From NCBI RefSeq assembly GCF_947488185.1, contig NZ_CANKYM010000001.1:868001-932000 (forward strand): 64,000 nt of DNA. Reading direction: 5' to 3'. The position numbers and the translations under genes are program-made. This document shows, in pieces, positions 26,574 to 35,356 of this stretch. Position 1 is the stretch's first letter. Every line of letters begins with the position of its first letter. This stretch comes from an uncultured Roseobacter sp. (lineage in GTDB: Bacteria; Pseudomonadota; Alphaproteobacteria; Rhodobacterales; Rhodobacteraceae). The notes under the pieces are model-generated. The model saw only the letters and a program-made list of their open reading frames with translations. It searched no databases and had not been told where the DNA came from.

Positions 26574-27145
26574 GCCCGCAACATACGCGCAGTTGCGCCC
26601 CAGATGTAATAGGGGCCGTACGGCACTGCGAAATACGACCGCTGCTGCCCCCGCCAGCGGCGCGACTGGATCACGTAATTCGCCTCCGTCATCACATGGG
26701 TCAGCGGCACGGAGAAAACTTCCTCCACCTCTCCCCGCTCGGGCACAATCTCAAAGGAATCGGTCACAAGGCCGATGACTGGTGTGACAATGAACCCGGT
26801 GACCGTTTCATGCGCGGGCAGCGTGCCAAGCACCTGGACATTGCCCGACGGCAGACCGATTTCCTCATGTGCTTCGCGCAGCGCGGCGGCGGTGACATCC
26901 GCATCCCCCTCGTCCTGCTTGCCGCCCGGAAAGGCAATCTGACCCGGGTGATGTTTCAGCGCGGAGGAGCGTTTGGTCAGCAGCAGATGCAGCCCGTCCT
27001 CCTGCGCCACGATGGGCGCCAGAACACCCGCCGGACGCAATTTGCGCCCGGCGGGCAGAACCGTCTCCGGGTTCAGGTCAAAATCAGACGAGGGGCGGCC
27101 GGGACGGCCCAGCGCCGCACGCAGCGTTTGCAGATCAGGCGTCAT
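26549..27145 (-). CDS. Nudix hydrolase, CoA pyrophosphatase-like
   Basis: A 198-residue Nudix protein. The UPF0035-type motif LLLTKRSSALKHHPGQIAFPGGKQD runs straight into the Nudix box (GGKQDEGDAD, REAHEEIGL, about 70-92), which is the CoA pyrophosphatase (NudL/CoAse) pattern that hydrolyses CoA and its derivatives. The ATG at 27145 gives MTPDLQTLRAAL; upstream codons belong to hslO. It overlaps hslO by 11 bp and cca by 25 bp. Confidence 0.9.
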   Translation of the reverse strand: MTPDLQTLRAALGRPGRPSSDFDLNPETVLPAGRKLRPAGVLAPIVAQEDGLHLLLTKRSSALKHHPGQIAFPGGKQDEGDADVTAAALREAHEEIGLPSGNVQVLGTLPAHETVTGFIVTPVIGLVTDSFEIVPERGEVEEVFSVPLTHVMTEANYVIQSRRWRGQQRSYFAVPYGPYYIWGATARMLRAWTDQISQ

Positions 27146-28124
27146 CGCCGCTTTTTTCGGCTTCGAACCCAACCGACAAAGGGTCGAGATCGTAGTGCGC
27201 ACCGCAGAACTGACAGTCTGCTGTGACGCGCCCCGCATCGGTGGTCATCTTTTCAATGTCGCGCGCCGAATAGATCGACAGGCTCTGACGCACGCGATCT
27301 TCCGAGCAGGTGCACCCGAACCGGACGGTTTGCGCATCGAATACGCGCGGCTGTTCCTCGTGAAAGAAGCGCAGCAAAAGATCATTCGGGGCCAGCGTCG
27401 GCCCGATCAGCTCGATCTCTTCAACCGTGTCGAGCAGGATGTTCGCGCGGTTCCAGTTCTCCGCCTCATCGTCCTGCACCAGATCTGCCGCGGTGAGCGT
27501 TTCACCGTTGCCGTCGCCCTCGGCGACAAAGGGCGAGGCCTTGGGCATATGCTGCAGCATGACGCCACCGGCGCGCCAATGCTCGGCCACGCCGGGTTCG
27601 GTCGATTTCCCAAAGCTCAGCGAGAAGCGTGTCGGCAATTGCTCTGATTGCGCAAAATAGGTCTCTGCACAGGCCGCAAGCGAGCCTCCTTCGAGCGGCG
27701 TGATGCCCTGATAGGGCGTCATACCCTTGCCCTGATCGATCATGATCGCAAAATACCCTTCGCCGACCTGATCGAACGGCGCCGCATCGGTCAGCCGATC
27801 CGCATCATAGCTCGCATAGGCCCTGATCCGCGCCGGCTCGCCTTCGACCTCGGGACCGTAGTAGTCCGTGGCAATCATGCGCACGGCCCCTTTGGACTGG
27901 ACCTGCAGCTGCAGTTTCCAGCGCAGTTTGATGGTCTGTCCGATCAAGGCAGTCAGCAACGCCATCTCGGCCACTAAGGCTTCGACCTGTGGCGGATAAT
28001 CATGCTGTTTCAGAATACCATTCAACGCCCCGTCCAGCCGCGCAACACGGCCGCGGATGTCGCTGGCATCAAGTTGGAAAGGCAGGACCGTATCGTCCCA
28101 CGCGATCTGGTGTCCGAGTGTCAT
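27135..28124 (-). CDS. hslO: Redox-regulated chaperone Hsp33
   Basis: Hsp33 is a cytoplasmic holdase activated by oxidation and unfolding. The 329-residue product has the N-terminal holdase domain and the C-terminal zinc centre with CTC (FGCTCSED) and CQFC (ADCQFCGAHY) at about 270-310, all four cysteines present. The ATG at 28124 has AAGGA about 8 bases upstream; the 34-codon extension is rejected. It is divergent from a Nudix gene over an 81-bp gap and leads the hslO-Nudix-cca run. Confidence 0.95.
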   Translation of the reverse strand: MTLGHQIAWDDTVLPFQLDASDIRGRVARLDGALNGILKQHDYPPQVEALVAEMALLTALIGQTIKLRWKLQLQVQSKGAVRMIATDYYGPEVEGEPARIRAYASYDADRLTDAAPFDQVGEGYFAIMIDQGKGMTPYQGITPLEGGSLAACAETYFAQSEQLPTRFSLSFGKSTEPGVAEHWRAGGVMLQHMPKASPFVAEGDGNGETLTAADLVQDDEAENWNRANILLDTVEEIELIGPTLAPNDLLLRFFHEEQPRVFDAQTVRFGCTCSEDRVRQSLSIYSARDIEKMTTDAGRVTADCQFCGAHYDLDPLSVGFEAEKSGDDA

Positions 28125-28205
28125 TGGGGTTTCCTTATCGCCAAAGGGTCGGCATACCGGCTCCATATAACCGTCTTGGGTCCGTTGAAAAGAGGGCAAG
28201 CCAGA

Positions 28206-28643
28206 ATGATAAGACGTGTCGGCCATGCACCCCGCGCAGACCAGAGATATGTTTTGCGGCCCGGCGCCTATGCTATTCTGCCCTTGGATCGCGCTGTTTT
28301 ACTGACCGCCCAATTGGGAGAGACCGTGGACATCCAACTGCCCGGCGGCGGGATCGATCCCGGTGAAAGCCCTGTGCAGGCGCTGCACCGCGAGGTCATG
28401 GAAGAGACCGGCTGGCGCATCGCAAACCCTCGAAAACTGGGCGCGTTTCGCCGGTTCGTCTATATGCCCGAATACGACATGATGGCGGAAAAGGTCTGTC
28501 ATATATATGTCGCGCGCCCGGTGCTCTGCAGGGCAGCGCCGTCGGAGCCGGACCACGAAACGCTGGTTCTGTCCCCACGGGATGCCGTGGACGCCTTGGG
28601 CAACGATGGGGATCGCCTGTTTCTTGCGCGCTATTTTTCCTGA
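28206..28643 (+). CDS. Nudix hydrolase, substrate unknown
   Basis: A 145-residue Nudix hydrolase with the box GGGIDPGESP, REVMEETGW (about 42-64) preceded by ETVDIQLPGG. The ADP-ribose pyrophosphatase or related subfamily is plausible. Ribosome site AGGG is about 9 bases before the ATG at 28206; the frame open back to 28002 overlaps hslO on the other strand and is not used. Its 3' end overlaps the convergent response-regulator gene by 13 bp. Confidence 0.85.
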   Translation: MIRRVGHAPRADQRYVLRPGAYAILPLDRAVLLTAQLGETVDIQLPGGGIDPGESPVQALHREVMEETGWRIANPRKLGAFRRFVYMPEYDMMAEKVCHIYVARPVLCRAAPSEPDHETLVLSPRDAVDALGNDGDRLFLARYFS

Positions 28644-29911
28644 CGTTGTCCGGTAAATTCAAAGAGGACACCTGAGACATCGTCCGGAAACTCCGACAGA
28701 CCGGAAATCTCTGTGAGCGACGCGACCAGCGAGTCGAACAGGTCGGGGCCTTTGACCTCGCGCAGCCCGTCCAGGATTTCCTCCAGCCCCTCCTCACCGA
28801 TCAGGGCGCCGCAGCCGTCCGGACATTCCGTTATCCCGTCCGAGAAGATCATCAGCCTGTCACCGGGGTGCAGCTGCATCTCGAACTTCGAAAACGTCAC
28901 ACCGGACATCAGGCCGACCGGAAAACCGCCCGTGCCATCCTGCTCCATCGTGCCGTCCATTCGTTGAATGACCGGGTGCGGGTGGCCTGCCTGCCCGAGC
29001 ACCACTTTGCCGGTCTTCAGATCAACATCAGCCAGCATCAGAGTGAAGTAGTGTTCGGTTTCCATTTCATCGAGAACAAGCTCGTTCAGCGTCTCGATCG
29101 CCTCATCCGGCGGTCGCGACCTGTACCCGTCCTCCGTTTTCTCCAGCGCGATGTTCTGGTCCAGCGCGCTGGCCGACAGATACCCCGCCAGTCGGGCCGT
29201 CATCAGCGCGGAACTGATCCCGTGGCCTGACACATCAATGGAATAGAGGCCAAGATGTTCGGGCGCGGCGGGATAAAACCCGACCAGATCACCGCCCACA
29301 TGGCCGCTGGAGCGCAACAGGAGGGACAGATCCCCACCCTCGAAGGTCTTGAACCGTTCGCGCACCAGCGACTGTTGAAGCTGTTTTGCCTCGATCAGAT
29401 CGCTGTCGAGGGAATCGTAAAGCCGCTGCAATTCGTCCAGCGTGTCGGTAATGACACGGTTCTTCAGCGTCAATTCCCGCTGCATTTCCAGAATGCGGGT
29501 CCCGGCTGTCATACGCGCGCGCAATTCATGGCCATCCACCGGTTTGGTCAGAAAATCATCGGCACCCGCGTCCAATCCTTCGGCCACGTCATTTTTTTCA
29601 CTCTTCGAGGTCAGCAGGATAAAATAGCCGTAGTGTTCACCCGACATCTCGCGGAAGGCCTTGCAGAACTCGATCCCAGACATCCCGGGCATCATCCAGT
29701 CGCTCAACACCAGATCCGGCGCGCGAATTTTGCAGGCCGCTAGGGCAGCCTCGCCTGAATCCGCCTCCACCACCCGGTATCCCCAGCGTTTGAGCGAGCT
29801 GGACAGGATTTTACGCTGCAACCGGCTGTCGTCGACGACCAGAACGAGTCTGGGGCCATCCGAAGGATCGGACAGCTTATCGGTCTCCGGAAGAAGTAAC
29901 TTATTCGCCAT
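28631..29911 (-). CDS. Response regulator with PP2C/SpoIIE phosphatase output (RsbU-like)
   Basis: A 426-residue protein with a receiver domain (about 20-140; phosphoacceptor Asp71 in VLSDWMMPGMSG, switch Thr/Ser in LLTSKS and Lys in FLTKPV), a coiled-coil linker (about 140-185) and a SpoIIE/PP2C serine phosphatase domain (about 190-420; GGDLVGFY, DVSGHGISSALMTARL, FSDGITE). Such proteins dephosphorylate anti-anti-sigma factors and so govern stress or motility programmes. No anti-sigma partner is in the window. It is divergent from an HPt gene 152 bp away, which is a likely phosphorelay partner. Confidence 0.93.
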   Translation of the reverse strand: MANKLLLPETDKLSDPSDGPRLVLVVDDSRLQRKILSSSLKRWGYRVVEADSGEAALAACKIRAPDLVLSDWMMPGMSGIEFCKAFREMSGEHYGYFILLTSKSEKNDVAEGLDAGADDFLTKPVDGHELRARMTAGTRILEMQRELTLKNRVITDTLDELQRLYDSLDSDLIEAKQLQQSLVRERFKTFEGGDLSLLLRSSGHVGGDLVGFYPAAPEHLGLYSIDVSGHGISSALMTARLAGYLSASALDQNIALEKTEDGYRSRPPDEAIETLNELVLDEMETEHYFTLMLADVDLKTGKVVLGQAGHPHPVIQRMDGTMEQDGTGGFPVGLMSGVTFSKFEMQLHPGDRLMIFSDGITECPDGCGALIGEEGLEEILDGLREVKGPDLFDSLVASLTEISGLSEFPDDVSGVLFEFTGQRQEK

Positions 29912-30063
29912 TTAATGCTCGAAACTAGAGTGCCCGCTGTTTACGCCGCGAAAGCTTAAGGTGTGATGAAATCTAAAGTTTGCGATAAAAACCAGGCGCT
30001 GCACACCAACTGTTAGCCCTTTTTGGCGACACTGACGGTTCACATTGGTCGGAGAGTGCGGTC

Positions 30064-30396
30064 ATGATTGACTGGGACAGAGTGGCAACGCTGAAAGAAG
30101 AAGTTGGTGCGGAAGATTTCGAGGAGGTGGTTGAGCTCTTCCTGGACGAGGTGGATGCAGCCATTGACGCGCTTGCCGCGCAAAAACAGCATGACGATCT
30201 GGAGGAAAAGCTCCATTTCCTGAAAGGCAGCGCGCTCAGCCTCGGATTCCGGTCGTTTTCTGATCTGTGCCACGCCGGGGAAAGCGCTGCGGCGCAATCA
30301 GCAACACCAATGGTCGATCTCGACGAAATCCTGCAATGCTACGCCCAGTCGCGGCAATCCTTCCTCACCGACCTGCAGACCAAAGTCGCCAGTTAA
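30064..30396 (+). CDS. Histidine phosphotransfer (HPt) protein
   Basis: A 110-residue four-helix HPt domain protein. The phosphorylatable His is residue 51 in HFLKGSALSLGF, which matches the HxxKG(S)xxxxG signature. It has no kinase or receiver domain, so it must pass phosphate between a distant sensor kinase and a receiver, most simply the divergent receiver-PP2C protein next door. Stop codon overlaps the convergent SDR gene by 4 bp. Confidence 0.93.
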   Translation: MIDWDRVATLKEEVGAEDFEEVVELFLDEVDAAIDALAAQKQHDDLEEKLHFLKGSALSLGFRSFSDLCHAGESAAAQSATPMVDLDEILQCYAQSRQSFLTDLQTKVAS

Positions 30397-31205
30397 TCCA
30401 ACCGGTAAAGCTCTGCTTGGTGAGCGTCGCCCAATTCAGACACCGATTTCTGCTGCAGGCGGCGCATACCGTCGATCCACCGGTCGTGGTCCTGCGCCCG
30501 CCGTTGCGCATGTTGCGCCACCTCTGCATGGGGCAGGATCAGAAACTGGCCGTCCTCAACACCGGTAATAATCGACTGCGCCACTTCCTCGGCTGTCAAT
30601 AGGGCGGGTCGCGCATCGGCATCCGTGGCGGTCATACCAATCAGCGGGGTCGCCACATATTGCGAGCACACCACCGACACACCGATACCCTGCGCCCCGT
30701 GGCTGATGGCCAGAGACTCCGCGAAACTGACCGCGGCGTGTTTCGTGGCCGAATATGCCGCATCCCCGATCTGGTTCAGCAGACCGGCGGCTGAGGACAC
30801 ATTCACAAAGTACCCCGCCCCCCGCGCCAACATATCCGGCAGCAGGCATCGCGCAGCGTAGACATGTGCCATGACATGCACCATCCAGTTTTGCATCCAG
30901 ACGTCATCCGAAGCGGATGCGGCGTGCCCCTCCTGACCGCGAAAAACACCTGCGTTAGAGACAAAGACATCAATCCGGCCCAGCGCCGTAGTCGCATCGT
31001 AAACGCAAGCCTCGATCTCCGCTTCGACAGTCACATCGCAGGTGAGCCCAAGACAGCCCATCTCTTCTGCCGCATTCCTGACCCCCGCCGCATCCCGATC
31101 CGCAATGGCGACCCGCGCGCCCTTTGCCTGAAGGGCGCGTGCCAGCGCCGCGCCGATCCCGCTGGCACCCCCGGTGATGACAACCGTTTTGCCGTCAAAC
31201 TCCAT
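30393..31205 (-). CDS. Short-chain dehydrogenase/reductase
   Basis: A 270-residue classical SDR: TGGASGIGAA cofactor loop (11-20), NAG motif (VSNAGVF), catalytic Ser in VNVSSAAG and YSATK active-site Tyr/Lys near 152-156. The acidic residue after strand 2 (AIADRDAA) suggests NAD preference. Substrate unknown. It lies 9 bp after ilvA on the same strand, so the two may be cotranscribed, but no pathway link is evident. Confidence 0.9.
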   Translation of the reverse strand: MEFDGKTVVITGGASGIGAALARALQAKGARVAIADRDAAGVRNAAEEMGCLGLTCDVTVEAEIEACVYDATTALGRIDVFVSNAGVFRGQEGHAASASDDVWMQNWMVHVMAHVYAARCLLPDMLARGAGYFVNVSSAAGLLNQIGDAAYSATKHAAVSFAESLAISHGAQGIGVSVVCSQYVATPLIGMTATDADARPALLTAEEVAQSIITGVEDGQFLILPHAEVAQHAQRRAQDHDRWIDGMRRLQQKSVSELGDAHQAELYRLD

Positions 31206-31214
31206 TATCGCCCC

Positions 31215-32450
31215 TCAAATGACGAATTGCGCCAATGTTTCGTCGTTGGTGATGTCGGTGTAGGTAAAGCCCGCCGCATCCAGTTCCGCCAGAAGCCGGT
31301 TGAAATTCTCCGGACGCGTGGTTTCGATCCCGATCAGGACCGATCCGAAGTTGCGCGCGGATTTCTTGAGATATTCAAACCGGGCGATGTCGTCATCCGG
31401 CCCCAGGATGGACAGGAACTCTTTGAGCGCCCCGGGCCGCTGCGGCATGCGCAGAATAAAATACTTCTTTATCCCCGAATAGCGCTGCGCCCGCTCCTTC
31501 ACCTCGGGCAGACGTTCGAAATCGAAATTCCCGCCGGAGGCCACGCAGACAATTGTCTTGCCCCTGATCTGTTCGGCGAGGACAGACAATGCCTCGATGG
31601 CCAGCGCACCAGCGGGTTCCAGCACAATCCCTTCGACGTTCAGCATCTCCACAATCGTGGTGCAAATCCTGTCCTCGGACAGGTGAATGACGTCCACCGG
31701 GTCGACCCCGCGCAGCCGCGCAAAGGTGCGTGCGCCCAGTTTGGCAACCGCCGCCCCATCCACAAAACTGTTGATCGGGGAGACATCGACCGGTTCGCCT
31801 TCGCGCAGCGCAAACCCAAGACTTTGCGCACCGGTGGGCTCGACAAAGGTATAGGCGCAAGTCTCACCAAAGAAACTGCGCACACCGGCCGAGAGACCGC
31901 CACCGCCCACCGGCAGGATGATCCGATCCGGCGCGCGGCCCAATTGCGTCTCTATCTCAACGGCAACGGAGGCCTGTCCTTCGATCACGTCTTCATCGTC
32001 GAAGGGCGACAGGAAATGCGCGCCTTCCTTGGCGCAAAACCTCTGTGCTTCGCTAAGCGTCTGGTCGAAATAGTCTCCAACAAGGCGAATTTCCACGTGA
32101 TCGCCGCCGAACATCCGCGTTTTCTGCACCTTTTGCTGCGGAGTCGTGACCGGCATGAAAATCACCCCGCGCACCCCGAAATGACGACACATGAAGGCCA
32201 CACCCTGCGCGTGATTGCCCGCACTGGCACAGACAAAAAGCGACTGCGCCGGGATCACCTTGCGCATCGCGTTGAAGGCGCCGCGCAGCTTGTAGGACCG
32301 CACCGGGCTGAGGTCTTCGCGTTTCAGCCTGATATCGGCACCATAGCGATCCGACAGGTGGTCATTGCGCAACAAAGGCGTGGGCGGAAACACGGCGCGC
32401 ATTTCACGCTCTGCCGCGCGCGCAGCCTGTGCAAATGCATCTGCCTTCAT
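31215..32450 (-). CDS. ilvA: Threonine ammonia-lyase (threonine dehydratase)
   Basis: A 411-residue PLP enzyme that deaminates threonine to 2-oxobutanoate, the first step to isoleucine. The PLP Lys is in SYKLRGAFNAM (about residue 53), with the SAGNHAQGVA phosphate loop, VPVGGGGLSAG glycine loop and a single C-terminal ACT-like domain (YFILRMPQRPGALKEFLSILG, about 325-411). The single regulatory domain matches the short IlvA form; feedback inhibition by isoleucine is expected but not provable. Divergent from argG across a 133-bp gap. Confidence 0.93.
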   Translation of the reverse strand: MKADAFAQAARAAEREMRAVFPPTPLLRNDHLSDRYGADIRLKREDLSPVRSYKLRGAFNAMRKVIPAQSLFVCASAGNHAQGVAFMCRHFGVRGVIFMPVTTPQQKVQKTRMFGGDHVEIRLVGDYFDQTLSEAQRFCAKEGAHFLSPFDDEDVIEGQASVAVEIETQLGRAPDRIILPVGGGGLSAGVRSFFGETCAYTFVEPTGAQSLGFALREGEPVDVSPINSFVDGAAVAKLGARTFARLRGVDPVDVIHLSEDRICTTIVEMLNVEGIVLEPAGALAIEALSVLAEQIRGKTIVCVASGGNFDFERLPEVKERAQRYSGIKKYFILRMPQRPGALKEFLSILGPDDDIARFEYLKKSARNFGSVLIGIETTRPENFNRLLAELDAAGFTYTDITNDETLAQFVI

Positions 32451-32583
32451 CCACCGGGTCCTTATATCTGCAGGGTCCCTGTTCAGTAGGCGCGCAGGCC
32501 GCGCCGGTCAACGCGCATCGACCTTGCCGCCCCTGTCAAAACCCGATATCGCAGCCGGGATTTCGTGACGAAGGAAGATGCTC

Positions 32584-33801
32584 ATGTCCGCGCCCAAAAA
32601 AGTCGTGCTCGCCTATTCCGGCGGTCTTGATACCTCGATCATCCTGAAATGGCTGCAAACCGAATACGGCTGTGAAGTGGTGACTTTCACTGCCGATCTG
32701 GGCCAGGGCGAGGAATTGGAACCGGCGCGCAAGAAGGCCGAACAGATGGGCGCATCGGAGATCTACATCGAGGATGTGCGCGAGGAATTCGTGCGCGATT
32801 TCGTCTTTCCGATGTTCCGGGCCAATGCGGTGTACGAAGGGCTCTACCTGCTGGGCACCTCCATTGCGCGTCCGCTGATTTCCAAACGTCTGGTCGAGAT
32901 TGCCGAAGAAACCGGCGCAGATGCGGTGGCGCATGGCGCGACAGGCAAGGGCAACGACCAGGTCCGCTTTGAGCTGGCCGCCTATGCGCTCAACCCCGAC
33001 ATCAAGGTGATCGCGCCCTGGCGTGAATGGGATCTGTCGAGCCGGACAAAACTGCTGGATTTCGCCGAGAAAAACCAGATCCCCATCGCCAAGGACAAAC
33101 GCGGCGATGCCCCGTTCAGCGTCGACGCCAACCTGCTGCACACCTCCTCCGAGGGTAAAGTGCTGGAAGACCCGGCGGTGGACGCGCCCGACTATGTCTA
33201 TCAGCGCACGGTCAACCCGGAAGATGCGCCAGACACACCCGAATACATCGAGCTCGGGTTCGAGAAAGGCGACGCGGTCAGCATTGACGGCGTTGCCATG
33301 TCCCCCGCCAAGATCCTGACCAAGCTGAACGAGTTGGGCGGCAAGCACGGCTGCGGCCGTCTCGATCTGGTCGAGGGCCGTTTTGTCGGGATGAAATCGC
33401 GCGGCATCTACGAAACGCCGGGCGGTACCCTGCTGCTGGAGGCGCACCGGGCCATTGAATCGATCACGCTCGACCGGGGGGCCATGCACCTCAAGGACGA
33501 GTTGATGCCGCGCTATGCGGAACTGATCTATAACGGCTTCTGGTTCTCGCCCGAGCGCACGATGCTGCAGGCGGCGATCGATGCGAGCCAGACCCATGTG
33601 ACCGGCACTGTGCGGTTGAAACTCTACAAAGGGCACGTGCGGACGGTAGGGCGCTGGTCGGACCACAGCCTCTATTCCGAAGCGCATGTGACGTTTGAGG
33701 ATGATGCCGGTGCCTACGACCAGAAAGACGCCGCCGGGTTCATCCAGTTGAACGCGCTGCGCCTGAAACTGCTGGCCGCGCGGGATCGTCGGTTGAAATA
33801 G
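32584..33801 (+). CDS. argG: Argininosuccinate synthase
   Basis: ArgG condenses citrulline and aspartate with ATP. The 405-residue product has the ATP pyrophosphatase loop AYSGGLDTS (about 9-17), [14 protein letters not shown] and the [19 protein letters not shown] motif, and the normal length. Two close ATGs exist (32578, 32584); I take the second, which places AAGGA at 8 bases. Divergent from ilvA; ends 6 bp before the stop of the convergent sulfotransferase-like gene. Confidence 0.97.
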   Translation: MSAPKKVVLAYSGGLDTSIILKWLQTEYGCEVVTFTADLGQGEELEPARKKAEQMGASEIYIEDVREEFVRDFVFPMFRANAVYEGLYLLGTSIARPLISKRLVEIAEETGADAVAHGATGKGNDQVRFELAAYALNPDIKVIAPWREWDLSSRTKLLDFAEKNQIPIAKDKRGDAPFSVDANLLHTSSEGKVLEDPAVDAPDYVYQRTVNPEDAPDTPEYIELGFEKGDAVSIDGVAMSPAKILTKLNELGGKHGCGRLDLVEGRFVGMKSRGIYETPGGTLLLEAHRAIESITLDRGAMHLKDELMPRYAELIYNGFWFSPERTMLQAAIDASQTHVTGTVRLKLYKGHVRTVGRWSDHSLYSEAHVTFEDDAGAYDQKDAAGFIQLNALRLKLLAARDRRLK

Positions 33802-33807
33802 GCATAC

Positions 33808-34503
33808 TCAGGTCAGTTTTTGACGCTCCAGCGCGTGATAGTAGGGCAACGCCTCCTGCATCAGGTTGGTTAAATCAGGCTCTAACTGGGGCATTTCGCC
33901 CTCGGCACTGGCAAACCCGGTGCTCTGATGCACCGCGCCGTACCAATGCGTGGCCCAGACACCGTCCTCTGCACGTGGCCCGGCGGGCCAGCTGAGCATC
34001 GCAGGATCAAAGGGCAGATCAATCGCGTCACACAAAGCCCGCAGCATATGTTCGGGACGCGCGCGGATATCCGTGCTGTCGATCACGATCCCACCCAGTT
34101 TCTCATAAAGCACATGCTGCTGGACAAAGCCGATGTCCTCCAACGTGGGCGCTTCGCGTTTGGCCGCATAGCTGGCAATGACCCGCGCGGGGTGGCGGAT
34201 CAGGTGCACATTCACACAGTCCTGCGCCCAGTCGAGCGGGAAGCCCTCCAGCATGTGATGCGGCATGTGTTTCATGTAGAGATGCGGCGTTGGAAAGGGC
34301 GCGCGGCACAGGGCGGCCACCTCACCCGGATCGGTGGCCTGCGCTGCGAGGATCTCCTCGCGCATCGGATGGTCCGCGCCGGACTGTGCGAGGTAGGCCG
34401 CGTAAAACGGCTCATCCATCACGGTGAAATCCGACCGCGCGCCAAAGCTGTACATCATCGCGGTTGAGAGGTTCCGCGGGCCCGACCACATCGCAATCTT
34501 CAT
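33808..34503 (-). CDS. Sulfotransferase-like protein
   Basis: A 231-residue P-loop protein of the sulfotransferase superfamily. The N-terminal 5'-phosphosulfate loop variant is WSGPRNLSTAMMYSF (about 6-20) and a 3'-phosphate-like segment is VNVHLIRHPARVIASY (about 99-114). The WSGPRNxST motif defines a bacterial/eukaryotic group that is annotated only as sulfotransferase-like; enzymatic proof is lacking to my knowledge. No sulfate-activation genes are nearby. It is convergent with argG and divergent from msrA. Confidence 0.82.
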   Translation of the reverse strand: MKIAMWSGPRNLSTAMMYSFGARSDFTVMDEPFYAAYLAQSGADHPMREEILAAQATDPGEVAALCRAPFPTPHLYMKHMPHHMLEGFPLDWAQDCVNVHLIRHPARVIASYAAKREAPTLEDIGFVQQHVLYEKLGGIVIDSTDIRARPEHMLRALCDAIDLPFDPAMLSWPAGPRAEDGVWATHWYGAVHQSTGFASAEGEMPQLEPDLTNLMQEALPYYHALERQKLT

Positions 34504-34553
34504 CAGCGCCTTGCCTTCACATATTTTGTTTCAACCCGCGTGCCCGGCACGAT

Positions 34554-34587
34554 GGGATGTTTCAGAACAGCGTAGAAACCACATCCC
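34554..34587. repeat. Imperfect inverted repeat in the sulfotransferase/msrA divergent gap
   Basis: GGGATGT (34554-34560) and ACATCCC (34581-34587) are 7-bp arms; inner TTC/GAA bases can extend the stem with a bulge. It sits about 50 bases upstream of the sulfotransferase-like start. No T-tract follows. A regulatory site is possible but weakly supported. Confidence 0.35.
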
Positions 34588-34693
34588 GGAATGCCAAGTC
34601 CGTAAACTGTTTTCACCTGCCCGTGACATCGCAAGCTCGTGAATTGTTTGCACGATCTGGATTGGACAGATTGGTGCGCAAAGGAGACGCGAT

Positions 34694-35356
34694 ATGTTCA
34701 CACGGGAAACGTTCAAATCCATTGCCCTTGCTGGGATGATCGCCCTTGGCTTTGTTGCACAAGGCAAAAATGCCCATGCGGCAGACCTGCAGACGCTCAC
34801 CGTTGCGGGCGGTTGTTTCTGGTGTGTCGAGGCCGATTTCGAAAAGGTCAAAGGCGTGAAGGAGGCCGTCTCGGGCTTTACCGGCGGCACCGTCGCGAAC
34901 CCGACCTACAAACAGGTGACTTCGGGTGGCACGGGGCATTATGAGGCGGTGCAGATCACCTTTGATGCGGATGTGGTCAGCCGCCGTACCCTGCTCGATC
35001 TGTTTTTCAGATCGGTTGATCCGACGGATGCAGGCGGACAATTCTGCGATCGGGGTGAAAGCTATCGGACTGCGATTTTCACCAGCACCTCAGCCGAAAA
35101 ACAAGCGGCAGAGGCCGCCAAAACCAAGGCCACTGCTGATCTTGGCCAGAAGGTTGTGACCCCGATCCTCGACGCAGCGGAGTTTTACCCCGCCGATGCC
35201 TACCACCAGGACTACTATAAAGGCCGTCAGCTGGTGATCACCCGGTTTGGCCCGAAACGTCAGGCCTCCGCCTACAAGGCCTATCGCGAGGCTTGCGGGC
35301 GCGACGCGCGGGTCAAGCAACTCTGGGGAACTGACGCGCCTTTCGTGAACAGCTGA
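34694..35356 (+). CDS. msrA: Periplasmic peptide methionine-(S)-sulfoxide reductase MsrA
   Basis: MsrA reduces the S epimer of methionine sulfoxide. The 220-residue protein has an N-terminal signal peptide (cleavage near residue 29, NAHA/A) and the active site GGCFWC with catalytic Cys41, then SGFTGG, GHYEAV, and YHQDYY. The signal indicates export, so it likely repairs envelope proteins, unlike the cytoplasmic MsrA of E. coli. Ribosome site AAAGGAG before the ATG. Stop codon directly abuts the convergent maeB stop. Confidence 0.94.
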   Translation: MFTRETFKSIALAGMIALGFVAQGKNAHAADLQTLTVAGGCFWCVEADFEKVKGVKEAVSGFTGGTVANPTYKQVTSGGTGHYEAVQITFDADVVSRRTLLDLFFRSVDPTDAGGQFCDRGESYRTAIFTSTSAEKQAAEAAKTKATADLGQKVVTPILDAAEFYPADAYHQDYYKGRQLVITRFGPKRQASAYKAYREACGRDARVKQLWGTDAPFVNS

